Positions 10,716 through 20,419 of a DNA stretch of 64,000 bases are shown here, one piece after another. The stretch comes from Nitrosomonadales bacterium (GTDB taxonomy: Bacteria > Pseudomonadota > Gammaproteobacteria > Burkholderiales > Gallionellaceae). Positions within the stretch are counted from its first letter, which is position 1. Each line of letters begins with the position of its first letter. Under the pieces are notes generated by a model that saw only the letters and a list, made by a program, of their open reading frames with translations, was not told the DNA's origin and made no database searches. The DNA is taken from positions 1-64,000 of the forward strand of contig JACRED010000006.1 of assembly GCA_016218415.1 (NCBI GenBank), given 5' to 3'. A program made the translations under genes and the position numbers.

Positions 10716-10731
10716 TATTGAAAAACTATTT

Positions 10732-10790
10732 GCCGCAGAGAACGCAGAGCGCACAGGGAAACTCGCACATCTCTCCGGGGTCTCTGTGGC
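10732..10790. repeat. dispersed inverted repeat, family C, between dxr and rseP
   Basis: The arms gccgcagagaacgcagag and ctccggggtctctgtggc are imperfect inverted partners. A more perfect copy with the same core lies at 61653-61776. The repeat occupies most of the 96-base dxr-rseP gap, leaving no obvious SD for rseP. Confidence 0.75.
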
Positions 10791-10811
10791 TTGTAGTTGG
10801 GCGTTTTTAAT

Positions 10812-12167
10812 ATGACAACTTTGTTTGCATTCGCGGGCGCGATCGCGCTGCTGGTGGTGTTCCATGAACTCGGACACTATTGGGTGGCGCGCCGCTGCGG
10901 CGTGAAAGTGCTGCGCTTCTCGCTGGGTTTCGGCAAGGTCATCTACAGCAAGCGTTTTGCCGGCAGCGATACCGAGTGGGTGATTTCCGCGGTACCGCTG
11001 GGCGGCTACGTCAAGATGCTGGACGAGCGCGAAGAAGCTGTTGTGCCTGAGGAGCTGGCTTACGCCTTCAACCGCAAGCCGGTGTTGCAGCGCATGGCGA
11101 TCGTCGCAGCGGGTCCGCTGGCGAACTTTTTGCTGGCCATCGTGTTGTACTGGGTTTTGTTCGTGCATGGGGTGCCGGGGTTAAAGCCGGTGCTGGGGAA
11201 CGTGCCGCCAGGTTCACCGGCAGCCATCGCGCAACTGCAACCGGGCGAGACCATCGTCAGCATCAATGGCGAGTCGATCCCGAGCTGGCAGGAGTTGCGC
11301 TGGCGGCTGCTGGAGCTGGCTCTCCGGCAGGGCAGGGTGACTGTCGAGGGGCGCACTGCGGAGAGCGGATTGCTTGCCCATGAACTCGACCTGGGCGGTC
11401 TGGAGGCGAAGGATCTGGATGGCGAGTTTCTCGACAAGCTCGGCTTGGCGCTCTACCAGCCCATCGTTTTGCCCGTCGTGGGCAGCGTGGCAGAAGGCGG
11501 TGTTGCACAACTTGCCGGCCTGCAATCGGGGGATCGTATCCTGCGTGCCAACGGCGTGACGATGCAGCGCTGGATGGACGTGGTTGAGGCGATACGCGCG
11601 CATCCCGGGCAATCCATACAGTTCGATATTCAGCGCGGGGACATGACGCTGGAACTTTCGCTGATTCCCCGGTCCGACATGGAGTCCGGCAAAGCGGTGG
11701 GCAAGATAGGTGCGGGTCCGAAAGTGGACGAGGCCGAATGGAAAAAGATGTACACCGAGGTGAGCTACGGGCCGCTGGACGCCCTGCGGCAATCGCTGCG
11801 CAAGACCTGGGAAACCACGGTCATCAGCCTGAAAATGCTGGTCAAGATGGTGATGGGCGAGGTGTCGATGAAGAATCTCAGCGGCCCGATCACGATCGCC
11901 GATTACGCCGGACAGTCCGCGGCGATGGGTATGGTGGCGTATTTCGGATTCCTGGCGCTGATCAGCATCAGTCTGGGCGTGCTGAATCTGCTGCCTGTCC
12001 CCGTATTGGATGGGGGGCACTTGCTGTATTATGCTGCCGAGTTGGTCAAAGGCAGTCCGGTCTCCGAGCGGGCCTGGGAGATCGGCCAGAATATCGGCAT
12101 CGCACTCTTGGGTACGTTGATGGTCTTTGCCGTTTATAACGATATAAATCGCCTTGTTGCTGGTTGA
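10812..12167 (+). CDS. rseP: site-2 intramembrane metalloprotease RseP
   Basis: This protease cleaves RseA-type anti-sigma factors in the inner membrane, releasing sigma-E. The start chosen is the ATG at 10812 (MTTLFAFAGAIALLVVFHELGHYW), not the upstream TTG of the ORF track; it gives 451 residues. The zinc motif HELGH is at residues 18-22 and the LDG motif (PVPVLDGGH) near residue 400. Tandem PDZ domains lie between them (about 115-195 and 200-290). It directly precedes bamA, whose product's folding stress the sigma-E system monitors. Confidence 0.97.
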   Translation: MTTLFAFAGAIALLVVFHELGHYWVARRCGVKVLRFSLGFGKVIYSKRFAGSDTEWVISAVPLGGYVKMLDEREEAVVPEELAYAFNRKPVLQRMAIVAAGPLANFLLAIVLYWVLFVHGVPGLKPVLGNVPPGSPAAIAQLQPGETIVSINGESIPSWQELRWRLLELALRQGRVTVEGRTAESGLLAHELDLGGLEAKDLDGEFLDKLGLALYQPIVLPVVGSVAEGGVAQLAGLQSGDRILRANGVTMQRWMDVVEAIRAHPGQSIQFDIQRGDMTLELSLIPRSDMESGKAVGKIGAGPKVDEAEWKKMYTEVSYGPLDALRQSLRKTWETTVISLKMLVKMVMGEVSMKNLSGPITIADYAGQSAAMGMVAYFGFLALISISLGVLNLLPVPVLDGGHLLYYAAELVKGSPVSERAWEIGQNIGIALLGTLMVFAVYNDINRLVAG

Positions 12168-12171
12168 AATA

Positions 12172-14463
12172 ATGAAATTAATGAAATTGGCAGGGCTCAT
12201 CCTTCTGCTGTGCATCTCTGCCGGCTTTGCATCTCCTGTTTGGGCAATAGAACCGTTTGCGGTCAAGGATATTCGCGTCGAAGGCATACAGCGCACCGAG
12301 GCGGGCACGGTATTCAGTTATCTGCCTGTCAAGGTCGGCGATACGCTGGATAACACGTTGGCCGCGTCGGCGATCCATGCCCTGTATGCCACCGGATTCT
12401 TCAAGGACGTGCGTCTGAAAGCCGATCATGGCGTGCTGATCGTGACCGTGCGCGAGCGGCCCTCGATTGCGAGCATCGAGATCAACGGGACCCATGATTT
12501 TCCCAAGGAGCAACTCAAGGAGAACATGAAATATGCGGGCCTGGCCGAAGCGCGCATTTTCGACAAGGGCGCGCTGGAAAAGGCCGCTCAGGAACTGAAG
12601 CGCCAGTATGTGGCGCGCGGGAAATACAGCGTCAAGGTATCGACTACGGTGACCGAACTGGAGAGAAATCGCGTCAGTGTCGTGTTCAATGTCGTGGAGG
12701 GGGATGCCTCCAAGATCAAACAAATCAACCTGATCGGTAACCGTGCTTACCCGGAAGGCGAGTTGCTGGATATGATGAAGCTTAGCACCCCGGGCTGGTT
12801 CAGCTGGTTCAGCAGCAGCGACCAGTATTCCAAGCAGAAACTGTCCGCCGACATGGAAGTGTTGCGTTCGTTCTACATGGACAGCGGCTATCTGGAATTC
12901 AACATCGATTCCACGCAGGTCTCGATCACCCCGGACAAGAAGGATATTTACATCACCATCAATTTCACCGAAGGGGAGAAATATACCGTCGCCAAAGTGA
13001 GTGTATCAGGCGATACACCGGTACCGATGGCGGAAATCGAAAAGCTGGTGCAGGTGAAAGCGGGCGATACATTTTCGCGCCGGGCGCTGTCGGAGACCAG
13101 CGCGAAGATCGGCGAGCGCCTGGGGCAGGAAGGCTATGCCTTCGCCAATGTCAGCGCGATCCCGGAGATCGACAAGGACAAGCACCAAGTTTCATTCAAT
13201 TTTGTGGTGGATCCGGGGCAGCGCGTGTACATACGCCGCATCAATATCGCGGGCAACAACAAGACCAGGGACGAGGTGATACGCCGCGAGTTTCGTCAGA
13301 CAGAAGGCGAGTGGTTCGATGTGGACAAGATCAAGAAATCCAAGCAGCGCGTCGACAAGCTGGATTTCTTCTCCGAAGTGAATATCGAAACACCGCAGGT
13401 GCAGGGCGCGACAGACCAGATGGATGTGAACCTGTCGGTCAAGGAGAAGCCTACCGGGAACATTTCGCTGGGCGCCGGATTTTCCAGCGGGGAAGGGCTG
13501 GTGTTGAGCGGCAGCGTGACCCAGGCCAATCTGTTCGGAACCGGCAATTATCTTTCCACTCAGATCAACACCGGCAAGATCAACCAAGTCTATTCGGTCT
13601 CGTATACCAACCCCTATTATACCGATGAGGGGGTGAGCCGCGGCTTCGATGTGTACAAGCGCAATACCGATTCGCAAAGCACCGCGATCAGCCAGTATTC
13701 ATCGCATACGCTGGGCGGTGGCGTGCGTTTCGGCGTGCCGATCGCCGACGATGAGTCCATCAGTTACGGACTCGCGGTCGAAAGAACCGAGCTGGGTCTG
13801 TTTGCCAATCCGCCGACCCGGTTGACGGATTATGTCAACACCTTCGGTGCGGCCAATACCAACCTGCTGGCGACGATAGGCTGGGGCAGGGACAGCCGCG
13901 ACAGCGCGATCTACACGACCGAGGGCACGGTGCAGCGAGCTTTCGCGGAAATCGCCCTGCCGGTGTATGACATGCGTTACTACAAGTTGAATTATCAGCA
14001 TCAATGGTTCTATCCGGTGAGCAGCGACGCCACCCTGTTGCTGAATGGCGAGGCGGGGATCGCGGGAGGTTACGGCGGGAAACCGCTGCCGTTCTTCAAG
14101 AATTTTTATGCGGGCGGCCCCGGCTCGGTACGCGGATATGAATCCAGCTCTCTGGGCCCGCGCGATGCGGCGGATTCGGTGCTGGGCGGTCCGCGCCGCG
14201 TGATCGGCAATGCCGAGTTGCTGTTGCCGTTTCCGGGGATGGAGAAGGAGAAATCCACGCGCCTGAGCGCTTTTGTGGATGGCGGCGCAGTGTATGGACC
14301 CGGTGACCTGCCGGGCAGTGCCGGATTGCGCTATTCTGCGGGCGCGGCATTTACTTGGCTGTCACCGGTGGGGCCGTTAAAATTCAGCTATGCTTGGCCG
14401 CTGAACAGGCAGTCGGAAGACAAGGTGCAGAATTTCCAATTTACGTTGGGCTCGGTGTTCTGA
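12172..14463 (+). CDS. bamA: outer membrane protein assembly factor BamA
   Basis: BamA is the essential Omp85 insertase for outer-membrane beta-barrels. The start at ATG 12172 is preferred over the ORF-track TTG and gives a 763-residue precursor with signal peptide MKLMKLAGLILLLC...PVWA. Five POTRA domains occupy roughly residues 25-420. The 16-strand barrel follows, with the conserved GGPGSVRGYESSSLGPRD loop (VRGY), ending in the terminal Phe expected of an outer-membrane barrel (LGSVF). It overlaps or touches rseP and precedes skp and the lpx genes. Confidence 0.98.
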   Translation: MKLMKLAGLILLLCISAGFASPVWAIEPFAVKDIRVEGIQRTEAGTVFSYLPVKVGDTLDNTLAASAIHALYATGFFKDVRLKADHGVLIVTVRERPSIASIEINGTHDFPKEQLKENMKYAGLAEARIFDKGALEKAAQELKRQYVARGKYSVKVSTTVTELERNRVSVVFNVVEGDASKIKQINLIGNRAYPEGELLDMMKLSTPGWFSWFSSSDQYSKQKLSADMEVLRSFYMDSGYLEFNIDSTQVSITPDKKDIYITINFTEGEKYTVAKVSVSGDTPVPMAEIEKLVQVKAGDTFSRRALSETSAKIGERLGQEGYAFANVSAIPEIDKDKHQVSFNFVVDPGQRVYIRRINIAGNNKTRDEVIRREFRQTEGEWFDVDKIKKSKQRVDKLDFFSEVNIETPQVQGATDQMDVNLSVKEKPTGNISLGAGFSSGEGLVLSGSVTQANLFGTGNYLSTQINTGKINQVYSVSYTNPYYTDEGVSRGFDVYKRNTDSQSTAISQYSSHTLGGGVRFGVPIADDESISYGLAVERTELGLFANPPTRLTDYVNTFGAANTNLLATIGWGRDSRDSAIYTTEGTVQRAFAEIALPVYDMRYYKLNYQHQWFYPVSSDATLLLNGEAGIAGGYGGKPLPFFKNFYAGGPGSVRGYESSSLGPRDAADSVLGGPRRVIGNAELLLPFPGMEKEKSTRLSAFVDGGAVYGPGDLPGSAGLRYSAGAAFTWLSPVGPLKFSYAWPLNRQSEDKVQNFQFTLGSVF

Positions 14464-14513
14464 TAGAGCTACTAGCCATCCGACTAGGATGACAAAAGCT
14501 TTGCATAGCCATT

Positions 14514-14598
14514 CGGCTAAGTCACCTAAAGATGGTGACATAAGCCGCTGGTTAACATCATCGAAGTCGCTGGTTATGATAACCAGTGGCTGGTTATC
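14514..14598 (+). promoter_or_regulatory. nested palindromes upstream of skp
   Basis: A hairpin at 14514-14547 pairs cggct with agccg and gtcacc with ggtgac. It is followed by overlapping palindromes, ctggttatgataaccag (14570-14586) and gataaccagtggctggttat (14578-14597 plus one base). The second lies just before the skp SD. The two structures share bases and are mutually exclusive, so a regulatory switch or repeated operator is possible. No regulator was identified. Confidence 0.45.
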
Positions 14599-14616
14599 AT
14601 GCGAAGGAGGTGTGGA

Positions 14617-15144
14617 ATGAGAGCAATGATTAAAGCAGGTGTATTGGCCGTGTTGCTGGTTTCGGGGGCGGTCCATGCGGAGGATGCTTTTAGAGTGGGC
14701 GTCGTGGATACGGAACGCGTGCTGCGCGAGGCCATCCCCGCGATGAAGGCGGAAAAGAAGATCGAAAAGGAATTTTCCGGGCGCGATCAGGAGATCAAAA
14801 AGCTGCTCAAGCAGGCGAAAGAGTTGCAAGCCATGCTGGATAAGGAGGACGGAAAACTTTCCGATGCCGACCGCCGCAACAAGGACCGCGAGTTGTCCGC
14901 GATGAACGTGGAGCTGCAGAGATTGCAGCGCGAATTCCGCGAGGATTTGAACCTGCGCAAGAACGAAGAATTGGCTGCCGTGCTGGAACTCGCCAACAAG
15001 GCTATCCAGGCGATTGCGGAAACGGAAAAGTTCGATCTGATATTGCAGGAAGCGGTATACCGCAATCCCAAGATAGACATCACCGAAAAGGTGATCCAGT
15101 ATCTGGACGACAACAGCAAGGCCGAAGGCAAGGCTGCCAAATAA
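14617..15144 (+). CDS. skp: periplasmic chaperone Skp/OmpH
   Basis: Skp is a periplasmic holdase that delivers unfolded outer-membrane proteins to the BAM complex. The strong SD aaggagg (14604-14610) is 6 bases before the ATG at 14617, which decides the start against the ORF-track ATG at 14599. The 175-residue precursor begins MRAMIKAGVLAVLLVSGAVHA, a clear signal peptide. The mature part starts FRVGVVDTERVL, typical of OmpH, and is mostly charged coiled coil (residues about 45-130). It lies between bamA and lpxD as in most proteobacteria. Confidence 0.95.
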   Translation: MRAMIKAGVLAVLLVSGAVHAEDAFRVGVVDTERVLREAIPAMKAEKKIEKEFSGRDQEIKKLLKQAKELQAMLDKEDGKLSDADRRNKDRELSAMNVELQRLQREFREDLNLRKNEELAAVLELANKAIQAIAETEKFDLILQEAVYRNPKIDITEKVIQYLDDNSKAEGKAAK

Positions 15145-15157
15145 CGGTGTCGGCTGC

Positions 15158-16207
15158 ATGACAACTTCCTATCGATTATCCGAAATCGCGGCCAGGTTGG
15201 GCGGTCGCGTATTGGGCGATGCCGGGGTACGCATCTCCCAGGTCGCCACGCTGGAGGCGGCGCAACCGGACCAGATCAGCTTCCTCACCAACAGCAAATA
15301 CCGCGCTCAGCTTGCCGACACCCGCGCAGGCGCGCTGATTCTGGCCGAAGCCGACGCGGATGTGTCTGGGCTGCCGCGCATCGTCTCCGACAATCCCTAC
15401 GCGTATTTCGCCAGGGTCTCCGCGCTGTTGAACCCGCTGCCTGAAGTAAAACCCGGTATCCATCCGGGCGCGGTGATCGGCGCGGGCGCGAGCATAGATG
15501 CAACGGCCAGCATCGCAGCGACTGCGGTGATAGGCGACGGGGCGAAGATCGGAGCGCACTCGGTGATCGGCGAGGGCTGCTGCATAGGCGCGAACACGGT
15601 GATCGGCAGCCATGCGCGCCTGTATCCGCGCGTGGTGGTGTATCACGGCTGCGTGATCGGCGACAACCTGATCGCGCATTCCGGGGCGGTGATCGGCTCG
15701 GACGGTTTCGGTATCGCGATGGATGCGGGGCGATGGATCAAGATCCCGCAGATCGGGCGCGTGGTGATCGGCAACGATGTCGAGATCGGCGCGAACACCA
15801 CGATAGACCGCGGCGCGCTCAGCGATACGGTGATTGAGGACGGGGTCAAGATGGACAACCAGATCCAGATCGCGCACAACGTGCATATCGGCGCGCATAC
15901 CGCGATCGCCGGATGCGTGGGCATCGCGGGCAGCACCACGATCGGAAAATACTGCCGGATCGGCGGCAGCGCCGGCATACTCGGGCATTTGCAGATAGCG
16001 GATCACGTGGAGATCGCGGCGTTCACGCTGATCGGAAAATCCATACGCGAGGCCGGTTCCTACGCCGGCATATTCCCGTTTTCCAGGGCCGAGGACTGGC
16101 GCAAAAACAGCGTGCATCTGCGCCATCTGGACGAACTGGCGGGGCGGGTCAAGGCATTGGAAAAGCAGCTTGAATCCATAAGCGATGAATCATTGAAGAA
16201 GCAATAA
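15158..16207 (+). CDS. lpxD: UDP-3-O-(3-hydroxyacyl)glucosamine N-acyltransferase
   Basis: LpxD adds the second acyl chain in lipid A synthesis. The 349-residue length is normal. The N-terminal uridine-binding domain (to about residue 100; ISFLTNSKY) precedes a left-handed beta-helix of hexapeptide repeats (V/I-I-G-x-x pattern) from about 105 to 310. The [20 protein letters not shown] stretch includes the catalytic His. A C-terminal helix ends in [15 protein letters not shown]. It lies 13 bases after skp. Confidence 0.97.
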   Translation: MTTSYRLSEIAARLGGRVLGDAGVRISQVATLEAAQPDQISFLTNSKYRAQLADTRAGALILAEADADVSGLPRIVSDNPYAYFARVSALLNPLPEVKPGIHPGAVIGAGASIDATASIAATAVIGDGAKIGAHSVIGEGCCIGANTVIGSHARLYPRVVVYHGCVIGDNLIAHSGAVIGSDGFGIAMDAGRWIKIPQIGRVVIGNDVEIGANTTIDRGALSDTVIEDGVKMDNQIQIAHNVHIGAHTAIAGCVGIAGSTTIGKYCRIGGSAGILGHLQIADHVEIAAFTLIGKSIREAGSYAGIFPFSRAEDWRKNSVHLRHLDELAGRVKALEKQLESISDESLKKQ

Positions 16208-16230
16208 CACGGCAAACCAAAGAAGGAAAA

Positions 16231-16695
16231 ATGATGAGCATACAGATGGACATCAACGAAATTATCGAGCTGTTACCGCACCGCTACCCGTTCCTGCTGA
16301 TAGATCGCGTGCTGTCCATGGAACCGGACAAGAGCATCGTGGCGCTGAAAAATGTCACCATCAACGAGCCGTTTTTTCCGGGGCACTACCCACACCATCC
16401 GGTGATGCCCGGCGTGCTGATCATCGAGGCGATGGCGCAGGCATCCGCGCTGCTGTCGTTCAAATCAATGGGCGTCGGAAAATCGAGCGAGAAGTCGGAC
16501 CATAAGTCGGTGTATTACTTTGCCGGCATCGACGGCGCGCGCTTCAGGAAGCCGGTCGGTCCGGGCGATCAATTGATCATCAAGTCCACACTGGTTCGCA
16601 GCATGCGCGGCCTGTTCAAGTTCAGCGCGACCGCAGAAGTGGACGGCCAGCTTGCCGCCGAAGCGGAGCTGATGTGCACAGTCAAAGCGGTATGA
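16231..16695 (+). CDS. fabZ: 3-hydroxyacyl-ACP dehydratase FabZ
   Basis: FabZ dehydrates 3-hydroxyacyl-ACP in fatty acid synthesis and competes with LpxA/LpxD for hydroxyacyl-ACP, hence its place among the lpx genes. The 154-residue hot-dog-fold protein carries [14 protein letters not shown] and the active-site region [20 protein letters not shown] with the catalytic His and Glu. The SD gaagga precedes a double ATG (16231/16234). Its TGA overlaps the lpxA start. Confidence 0.97.
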   Translation: MMSIQMDINEIIELLPHRYPFLLIDRVLSMEPDKSIVALKNVTINEPFFPGHYPHHPVMPGVLIIEAMAQASALLSFKSMGVGKSSEKSDHKSVYYFAGIDGARFRKPVGPGDQLIIKSTLVRSMRGLFKFSATAEVDGQLAAEAELMCTVKAV

Positions 16696-17480
16696 TGATG
16701 CGCCACCCGACGGCAATCATTCACCCGAATGCGCAGCTCGCCGACGATGTCGAGGTCGGCGCGTATTCGATCATCGGGGCGCATGTCGAAATCGGCGCGG
16801 GTTCGGTGATCGGCCCGCATGTCGTGATTGACGGCCACACCACCATAGGCAGGAACAACCGCATCTTCCAGTTCAGCTCCATCGGCGAAATTCCGCAGGA
16901 CAAGAAATACAACGGCGAACCCACGCGCCTCGTGATAGGCGACAACAACACCATCCGCGAATGCTGCACCCTCAATCTCGGCACTGTTCAGGACAAGGGC
17001 GTCACCACGATAGGCAGCGACAACTGGATCATGGCCTACGTGCACGTCGCGCACGATTGCGTGATCGGCGACCACAACATCATCGCCAACTCGGTGCAGT
17101 TTGCCGGCCATGTCGAGATCGGCAACCGCATCCTGATCGGCGGTCTCAGCGGCATCCACCAGTTCGTGCGCATCGGCGATTTCGCGATGATCGGTTTCCA
17201 GACGCGCCTGTCGCAGGACCTGCCGCCGTTCGTGACTGCCGTGGGCAACCCCGCCGAGGCCAAAGGCCCGCACCAGGAAGGGCCGCGACGCAACGGTTAT
17301 TCCGACGTGCGGCTGGACATGATCAAGAAGATGTACCGCACACTGTACCGTGCTGGCAGCAGTTTCGAGTCTGCCAAGCAGGAGATCGCCGCGTTGCGCG
17401 GCCGGGAACCGGAAGCGGATATCGACATAGACAACATGCTGTCTTTCCTGAACAGCGCAAGCCGCGGCATCGTGCGCTGA
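16692..17480 (+). CDS. lpxA: UDP-N-acetylglucosamine acyltransferase
   Basis: LpxA catalyses the first step of lipid A synthesis, acylating UDP-GlcNAc. The start is placed at the ATG overlapping the fabZ stop (atgatgatg at 16692), giving 262 residues; the ORF track starts at an upstream GTG. Hexapeptide repeats fill residues about 5-190 ([14 protein letters not shown]). The [20 protein letters not shown] segment holds the catalytic His, and the C-terminal helical domain starts at [15 protein letters not shown]. It is translationally coupled to fabZ and followed by lpxB after 13 bases. Confidence 0.97.
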   Translation: MMMRHPTAIIHPNAQLADDVEVGAYSIIGAHVEIGAGSVIGPHVVIDGHTTIGRNNRIFQFSSIGEIPQDKKYNGEPTRLVIGDNNTIRECCTLNLGTVQDKGVTTIGSDNWIMAYVHVAHDCVIGDHNIIANSVQFAGHVEIGNRILIGGLSGIHQFVRIGDFAMIGFQTRLSQDLPPFVTAVGNPAEAKGPHQEGPRRNGYSDVRLDMIKKMYRTLYRAGSSFESAKQEIAALRGREPEADIDIDNMLSFLNSASRGIVR

Positions 17481-17493
17481 CAGAAAGTCCGCA

Positions 17494-18645
17494 ATGTCAC
17501 AGAAGAAAGTTGTAGTCGGAATCGTTGCCGGCGAGGCATCCGGCGACCTGCTGGGCAGCCACCTGATGGCGGCCTTGAAGGAGGCGCGGCCCGAGATCCA
17601 ATTCATCGGCGTGGGCGGCCCCAGGATGAAATCGGTCGGCATGGAAGTGCTGTTCCCGATGGAAAAGCTCGCGGTGAACGGCTATGTCGAGGTGCTGAAG
17701 CACTACCGCGAGCTGGTCGGCATACGCCGCAAATTGCGCGCGCATTTCCTGGTGCAGCGCCCGGATGTGTTCATCGCCGTGGATGCGCCTGACTTCAACC
17801 TCGATCTCGAGCTCGCACTCAAGCAGCACGGCATCCCCACGGTACACTATGTCAGTCCGTCGATATGGGCGTGGCGCGGCGAGCGCATCCACAAGATCAA
17901 GCGCGCGGTGACGCACATGCTCGCGCTGTTTCCACATGAGCCCGAGCTGTATCGCAAAGAGGGCGTGCCGGTCGATTATGTAGGCCATCCGCTTGCCGAC
18001 CTGTTGCCGGAGTTCCCCAAGCGCGACGAGATGCGCGAGACGATGCGCATCCCGCTGAAAGCGAAGGTGTTCGCATTCCTGCCGGGCAGCCGCCAGGGCG
18101 AGGTCAAGCGTCTGGCCCATACCTATATCGAGACCGCCAAGCTGATATTGAAACAACTTCCCGAGGCGCGTTTTCTGGTGCCGCTGGTCAGCCGCGAAAC
18201 ACGCGGGATATTCGAGCAGGCACTGTACGATTGCGAGGCGCTGGATCTGCCGATCACGATGCTGTTCGGCCATGCGCAGGATGCGATGATCGCCGCGGAC
18301 GGCGTGCTGGTCGCTTCGGGAACCGCCACGCTGGAAGCCGCGCTGCTGAAGCGCCCGATGGTGATCACCTATCGCCTGAACGCGCTGACCTGGTGGCTGA
18401 TGAAGCGCAAGGGCTACCTGCCTTATTACGGTCTGCCCAACATCCTGTGCGGGCGCTTCGTCGTGCCCGAATTGATGCAGGATGACGCCACGCCGGAAAA
18501 ACTTTCCGGGGCGCTGCTCGATCTGGTCAACGACAAGGACGCGGTCGCGCAGCTGGAGCAGACCTTTCTGGAATTGCACCGGACGTTGCGGCAGAACACC
18601 GCACAGAAAGCCGCAGCGGCCATCCTGCCCTATTTGCCTGCATGA
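17494..18645 (+). CDS. lpxB: lipid-A-disaccharide synthase
   Basis: LpxB is a GT19 glycosyltransferase that joins UDP-diacylglucosamine and lipid X at the inner membrane. The 383 residues start with [16 protein letters not shown], the family signature. [17 protein letters not shown] and the C-terminal [19 protein letters not shown] follow. The start ATG at 17494 lies 13 bases after lpxA, and its stop overlaps rnhB by 4 bases (ATGA). Confidence 0.97.
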   Translation: MSQKKVVVGIVAGEASGDLLGSHLMAALKEARPEIQFIGVGGPRMKSVGMEVLFPMEKLAVNGYVEVLKHYRELVGIRRKLRAHFLVQRPDVFIAVDAPDFNLDLELALKQHGIPTVHYVSPSIWAWRGERIHKIKRAVTHMLALFPHEPELYRKEGVPVDYVGHPLADLLPEFPKRDEMRETMRIPLKAKVFAFLPGSRQGEVKRLAHTYIETAKLILKQLPEARFLVPLVSRETRGIFEQALYDCEALDLPITMLFGHAQDAMIAADGVLVASGTATLEAALLKRPMVITYRLNALTWWLMKRKGYLPYYGLPNILCGRFVVPELMQDDATPEKLSGALLDLVNDKDAVAQLEQTFLELHRTLRQNTAQKAAAAILPYLPA

Positions 18646-19223
18646 CAGGTGTCCTTATGATCTGCGGCGTCGACGAAGCCGGGCGCGGCCCGCTGGCCGG
18701 TCCGGTCAGCGCCGCGGCGGTGATACTCGACGACGCGTATCCGATACCCGGCCTGGCCGACTCCAAAAAACTTTCCGAGCGGCAACGCGACCTGCTCGCC
18801 CCCGTCATTCGCGAACGCGCGCTGGCCTGGGCGGTCGCCTATGCCGAGGTCGGCGAAATAGACCGGCTCAACATTCTGCAAGCCACATTGCTGGCGATGC
18901 GCCGCGCCGTGCTGGCCTTGCCTGTCCAGCCGCAACAGGTGCTGGTGGACGGTCTGTATTGCCCGCAGACCGGTATTCCCAGCCAGGCGATCGTGAAAGG
19001 CGATAGCAAGGTCGCCGCGATTTCCGCCGCCTCTATCCTGGCGAAAACCGCACGCGATGCGCTGATGCTGCAATTGCACGAACAATATCCGCTCTACGGT
19101 TTCGCCGTTCACAAGGGCTATCCCACCGCCGCGCATCTCGCCGCATTGCGCGAGCATGGTGTGTCCGCAGTACATCGCAGGAGCTTCAGGCCGGTGCGCG
19201 AACTGTTGGCTGTAATCCCGTAA
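18642..19223 (+). CDS. rnhB: ribonuclease HII
   Basis: RNase HII removes RNA from RNA-DNA hybrids and misincorporated ribonucleotides. The 193-residue length is normal. Catalytic acidic motifs are visible: [16 protein letters not shown] (Asp and Glu), LADSKKLSE and the central [13 protein letters not shown]. The ATG overlaps the lpxB stop. An alternative ATG at 18657 would remove only five residues. It closes the lpx run; T-rich DNA follows the stop but without a convincing terminator stem. Confidence 0.97.
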   Translation: MTGVLMICGVDEAGRGPLAGPVSAAAVILDDAYPIPGLADSKKLSERQRDLLAPVIRERALAWAVAYAEVGEIDRLNILQATLLAMRRAVLALPVQPQQVLVDGLYCPQTGIPSQAIVKGDSKVAAISAASILAKTARDALMLQLHEQYPLYGFAVHKGYPTAAHLAALREHGVSAVHRRSFRPVRELLAVIP

Positions 19224-19301
19224 AACGCCCGGGGTTAGTCGCGGAATGCGGGGTTTTTTCGGGTATCGTATCAATCTGACAATCAACTGGTGAGTCCTAT
19301 C

Positions 19302-19728
19302 ATGACCATACTCAAACTGATCCACTTTCTCGCCGCGCTGATCTGGGTGGGCGGCATGTTCTTCGCCTATGTGGTGCTGCGCCCCGCCGCAGCGCCTGCG
19401 CCTGTGGGACGCGGTATTTCGCCGTTTTTTCGTCTGGGTGTGGGTCGCGGTCGCGGTGCTGCTGGCCAGCGGCTTTTACATGATCCACCTGTTCGGCGGT
19501 TTCGCCCAGCTGCCCGTCCATGTCCACGCGATGCTGGCATCGGGGCTCGCGATGATGGCGATTTATGCCCATGTGTTTTTCGGCTGTTACAGGCCGCTCG
19601 GCAGGCTGGTCGCCGCACAGAGCTGGAAAGAGGCGGGCGAGATGCTGGGCAGGATACGCAAACTGATCGCCGTCAATCTGGCGCTGGGGTTGCTGACCGT
19701 GGGCGTCGCGGTGCTGGGCGCACATTAG
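19302..19728 (+). pseudogene. CopD-like integral membrane protein, frameshifted
   Basis: Two overlapping frames each encode half of one membrane protein. Frame 1 (ATG 19302) gives MTILKLIHFLAALIWVGGMF followed by FAYVVLRPAA. The +1 frame then continues PPQRLRLWDAVFRRFFVWVW to the stop at 19728, with three more hydrophobic helices (VAVLLASGFYMIHLF, MLASGLAMMAIYAHVFF, LIAVNLALGLLTVGVAVLG). The join falls near 19385, where a few residues usual between RPAA and PPQRL also appear to be missing. That fits a small deletion of non-triplet length, or a sequencing error. Function in the family is unclear; copper-related CopD similarity is by fold only. Confidence 0.75.
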
Positions 19729-19875
19729 CGCCGGCAGACTTTTTCCTGGCAAATCAAGCCGCCTACTTTGGTATACTGGCTGCCTATTTCCGGCACTTTA
19801 TGATTCCTGGAGACATGGGGAGCGGCAAGGCGGTTCGGGAATTTTTTACAACCTTACAATCTGGAGAACGGACCA

Positions 19876-20301
19876 ATGGAAGCCAACAATACTGTCGCTC
19901 AACTGAAGGAGCGGCTCAATAAAGACAGCAACGATATCGAAGCCGCAATATCGCTGGGAAATATCTATTACGACAGCGGAGATGCAGGGCAGGCAATACT
20001 GTATTACCGCCGTGCGCTCGATATCAATCCTGATTTGTCGGGAGTGCGAACCGACCTGGGCACGATGTATTGGCGCAACGACGATATCAGTCTGGCCGAG
20101 CAGTCATTTCGCGAAGTGATCAAGCGGGATGCCGGCTTCGGGCACGCCTATGTGAATCTCGGCTTCCTGTTGCACCGCGCCAAGGGGGATGTCGCCGGCG
20201 CGCGAGCCATTTGGCAGCAGTTGCTGGCTGTGAACCCTAATCACGACGTGGCGGGCAAGGCGCGCGAACTGTTGCAGGAAACCGCGCTATTGGCCATGTA
20301 G
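19876..20301 (+). CDS. tetratricopeptide repeat protein
   Basis: This is a 141-residue soluble protein built almost entirely of about three TPR units (AAISLGNIYYDSGDAGQAIL, LGTMYWRNDDISLAEQSFRE and HAYVNLGFLLHRAKGDVAGA). No signal peptide is visible, so it is probably a cytoplasmic protein-interaction module. The SD (ctggagaacgg) is reasonable. It stands alone with a strong terminator behind it. The partner and specific role cannot be told from sequence. Confidence 0.85.
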   Translation: MEANNTVAQLKERLNKDSNDIEAAISLGNIYYDSGDAGQAILYYRRALDINPDLSGVRTDLGTMYWRNDDISLAEQSFREVIKRDAGFGHAYVNLGFLLHRAKGDVAGARAIWQQLLAVNPNHDVAGKARELLQETALLAM

Positions 20302-20346
20302 CATTGATAGTCTGATGTGTGCTTTGAACAAATGGCAACCCAGAGG

Positions 20347-20374
20347 AACCGGACATTGATCCGGTTTCTTTTTT
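20347..20374 (+). terminator. Rho-independent terminator after the TPR gene
   Basis: The stem aaccgga/tccggtt with a six-base loop is followed by a T-rich tract (tctttttt). Confidence 0.85.
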
Positions 20375-20419
20375 CATATCTGTACCAACTGATTTTTTAC
20401 GATTCGCTTTGAATATCCC

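Noticed and set aside
9528-11168. 546-codon minus-strand ORF opposite dxr and rseP
   Set aside because: High-GC antisense shadow, His/Arg/Gln-rich, with no domain, while the opposite strand carries two complete conserved genes.
19224-19270. Terminator after rnhB
   Set aside because: A T tract follows a G run, but the stem needs a bulge and few pairs; not strong enough to list.
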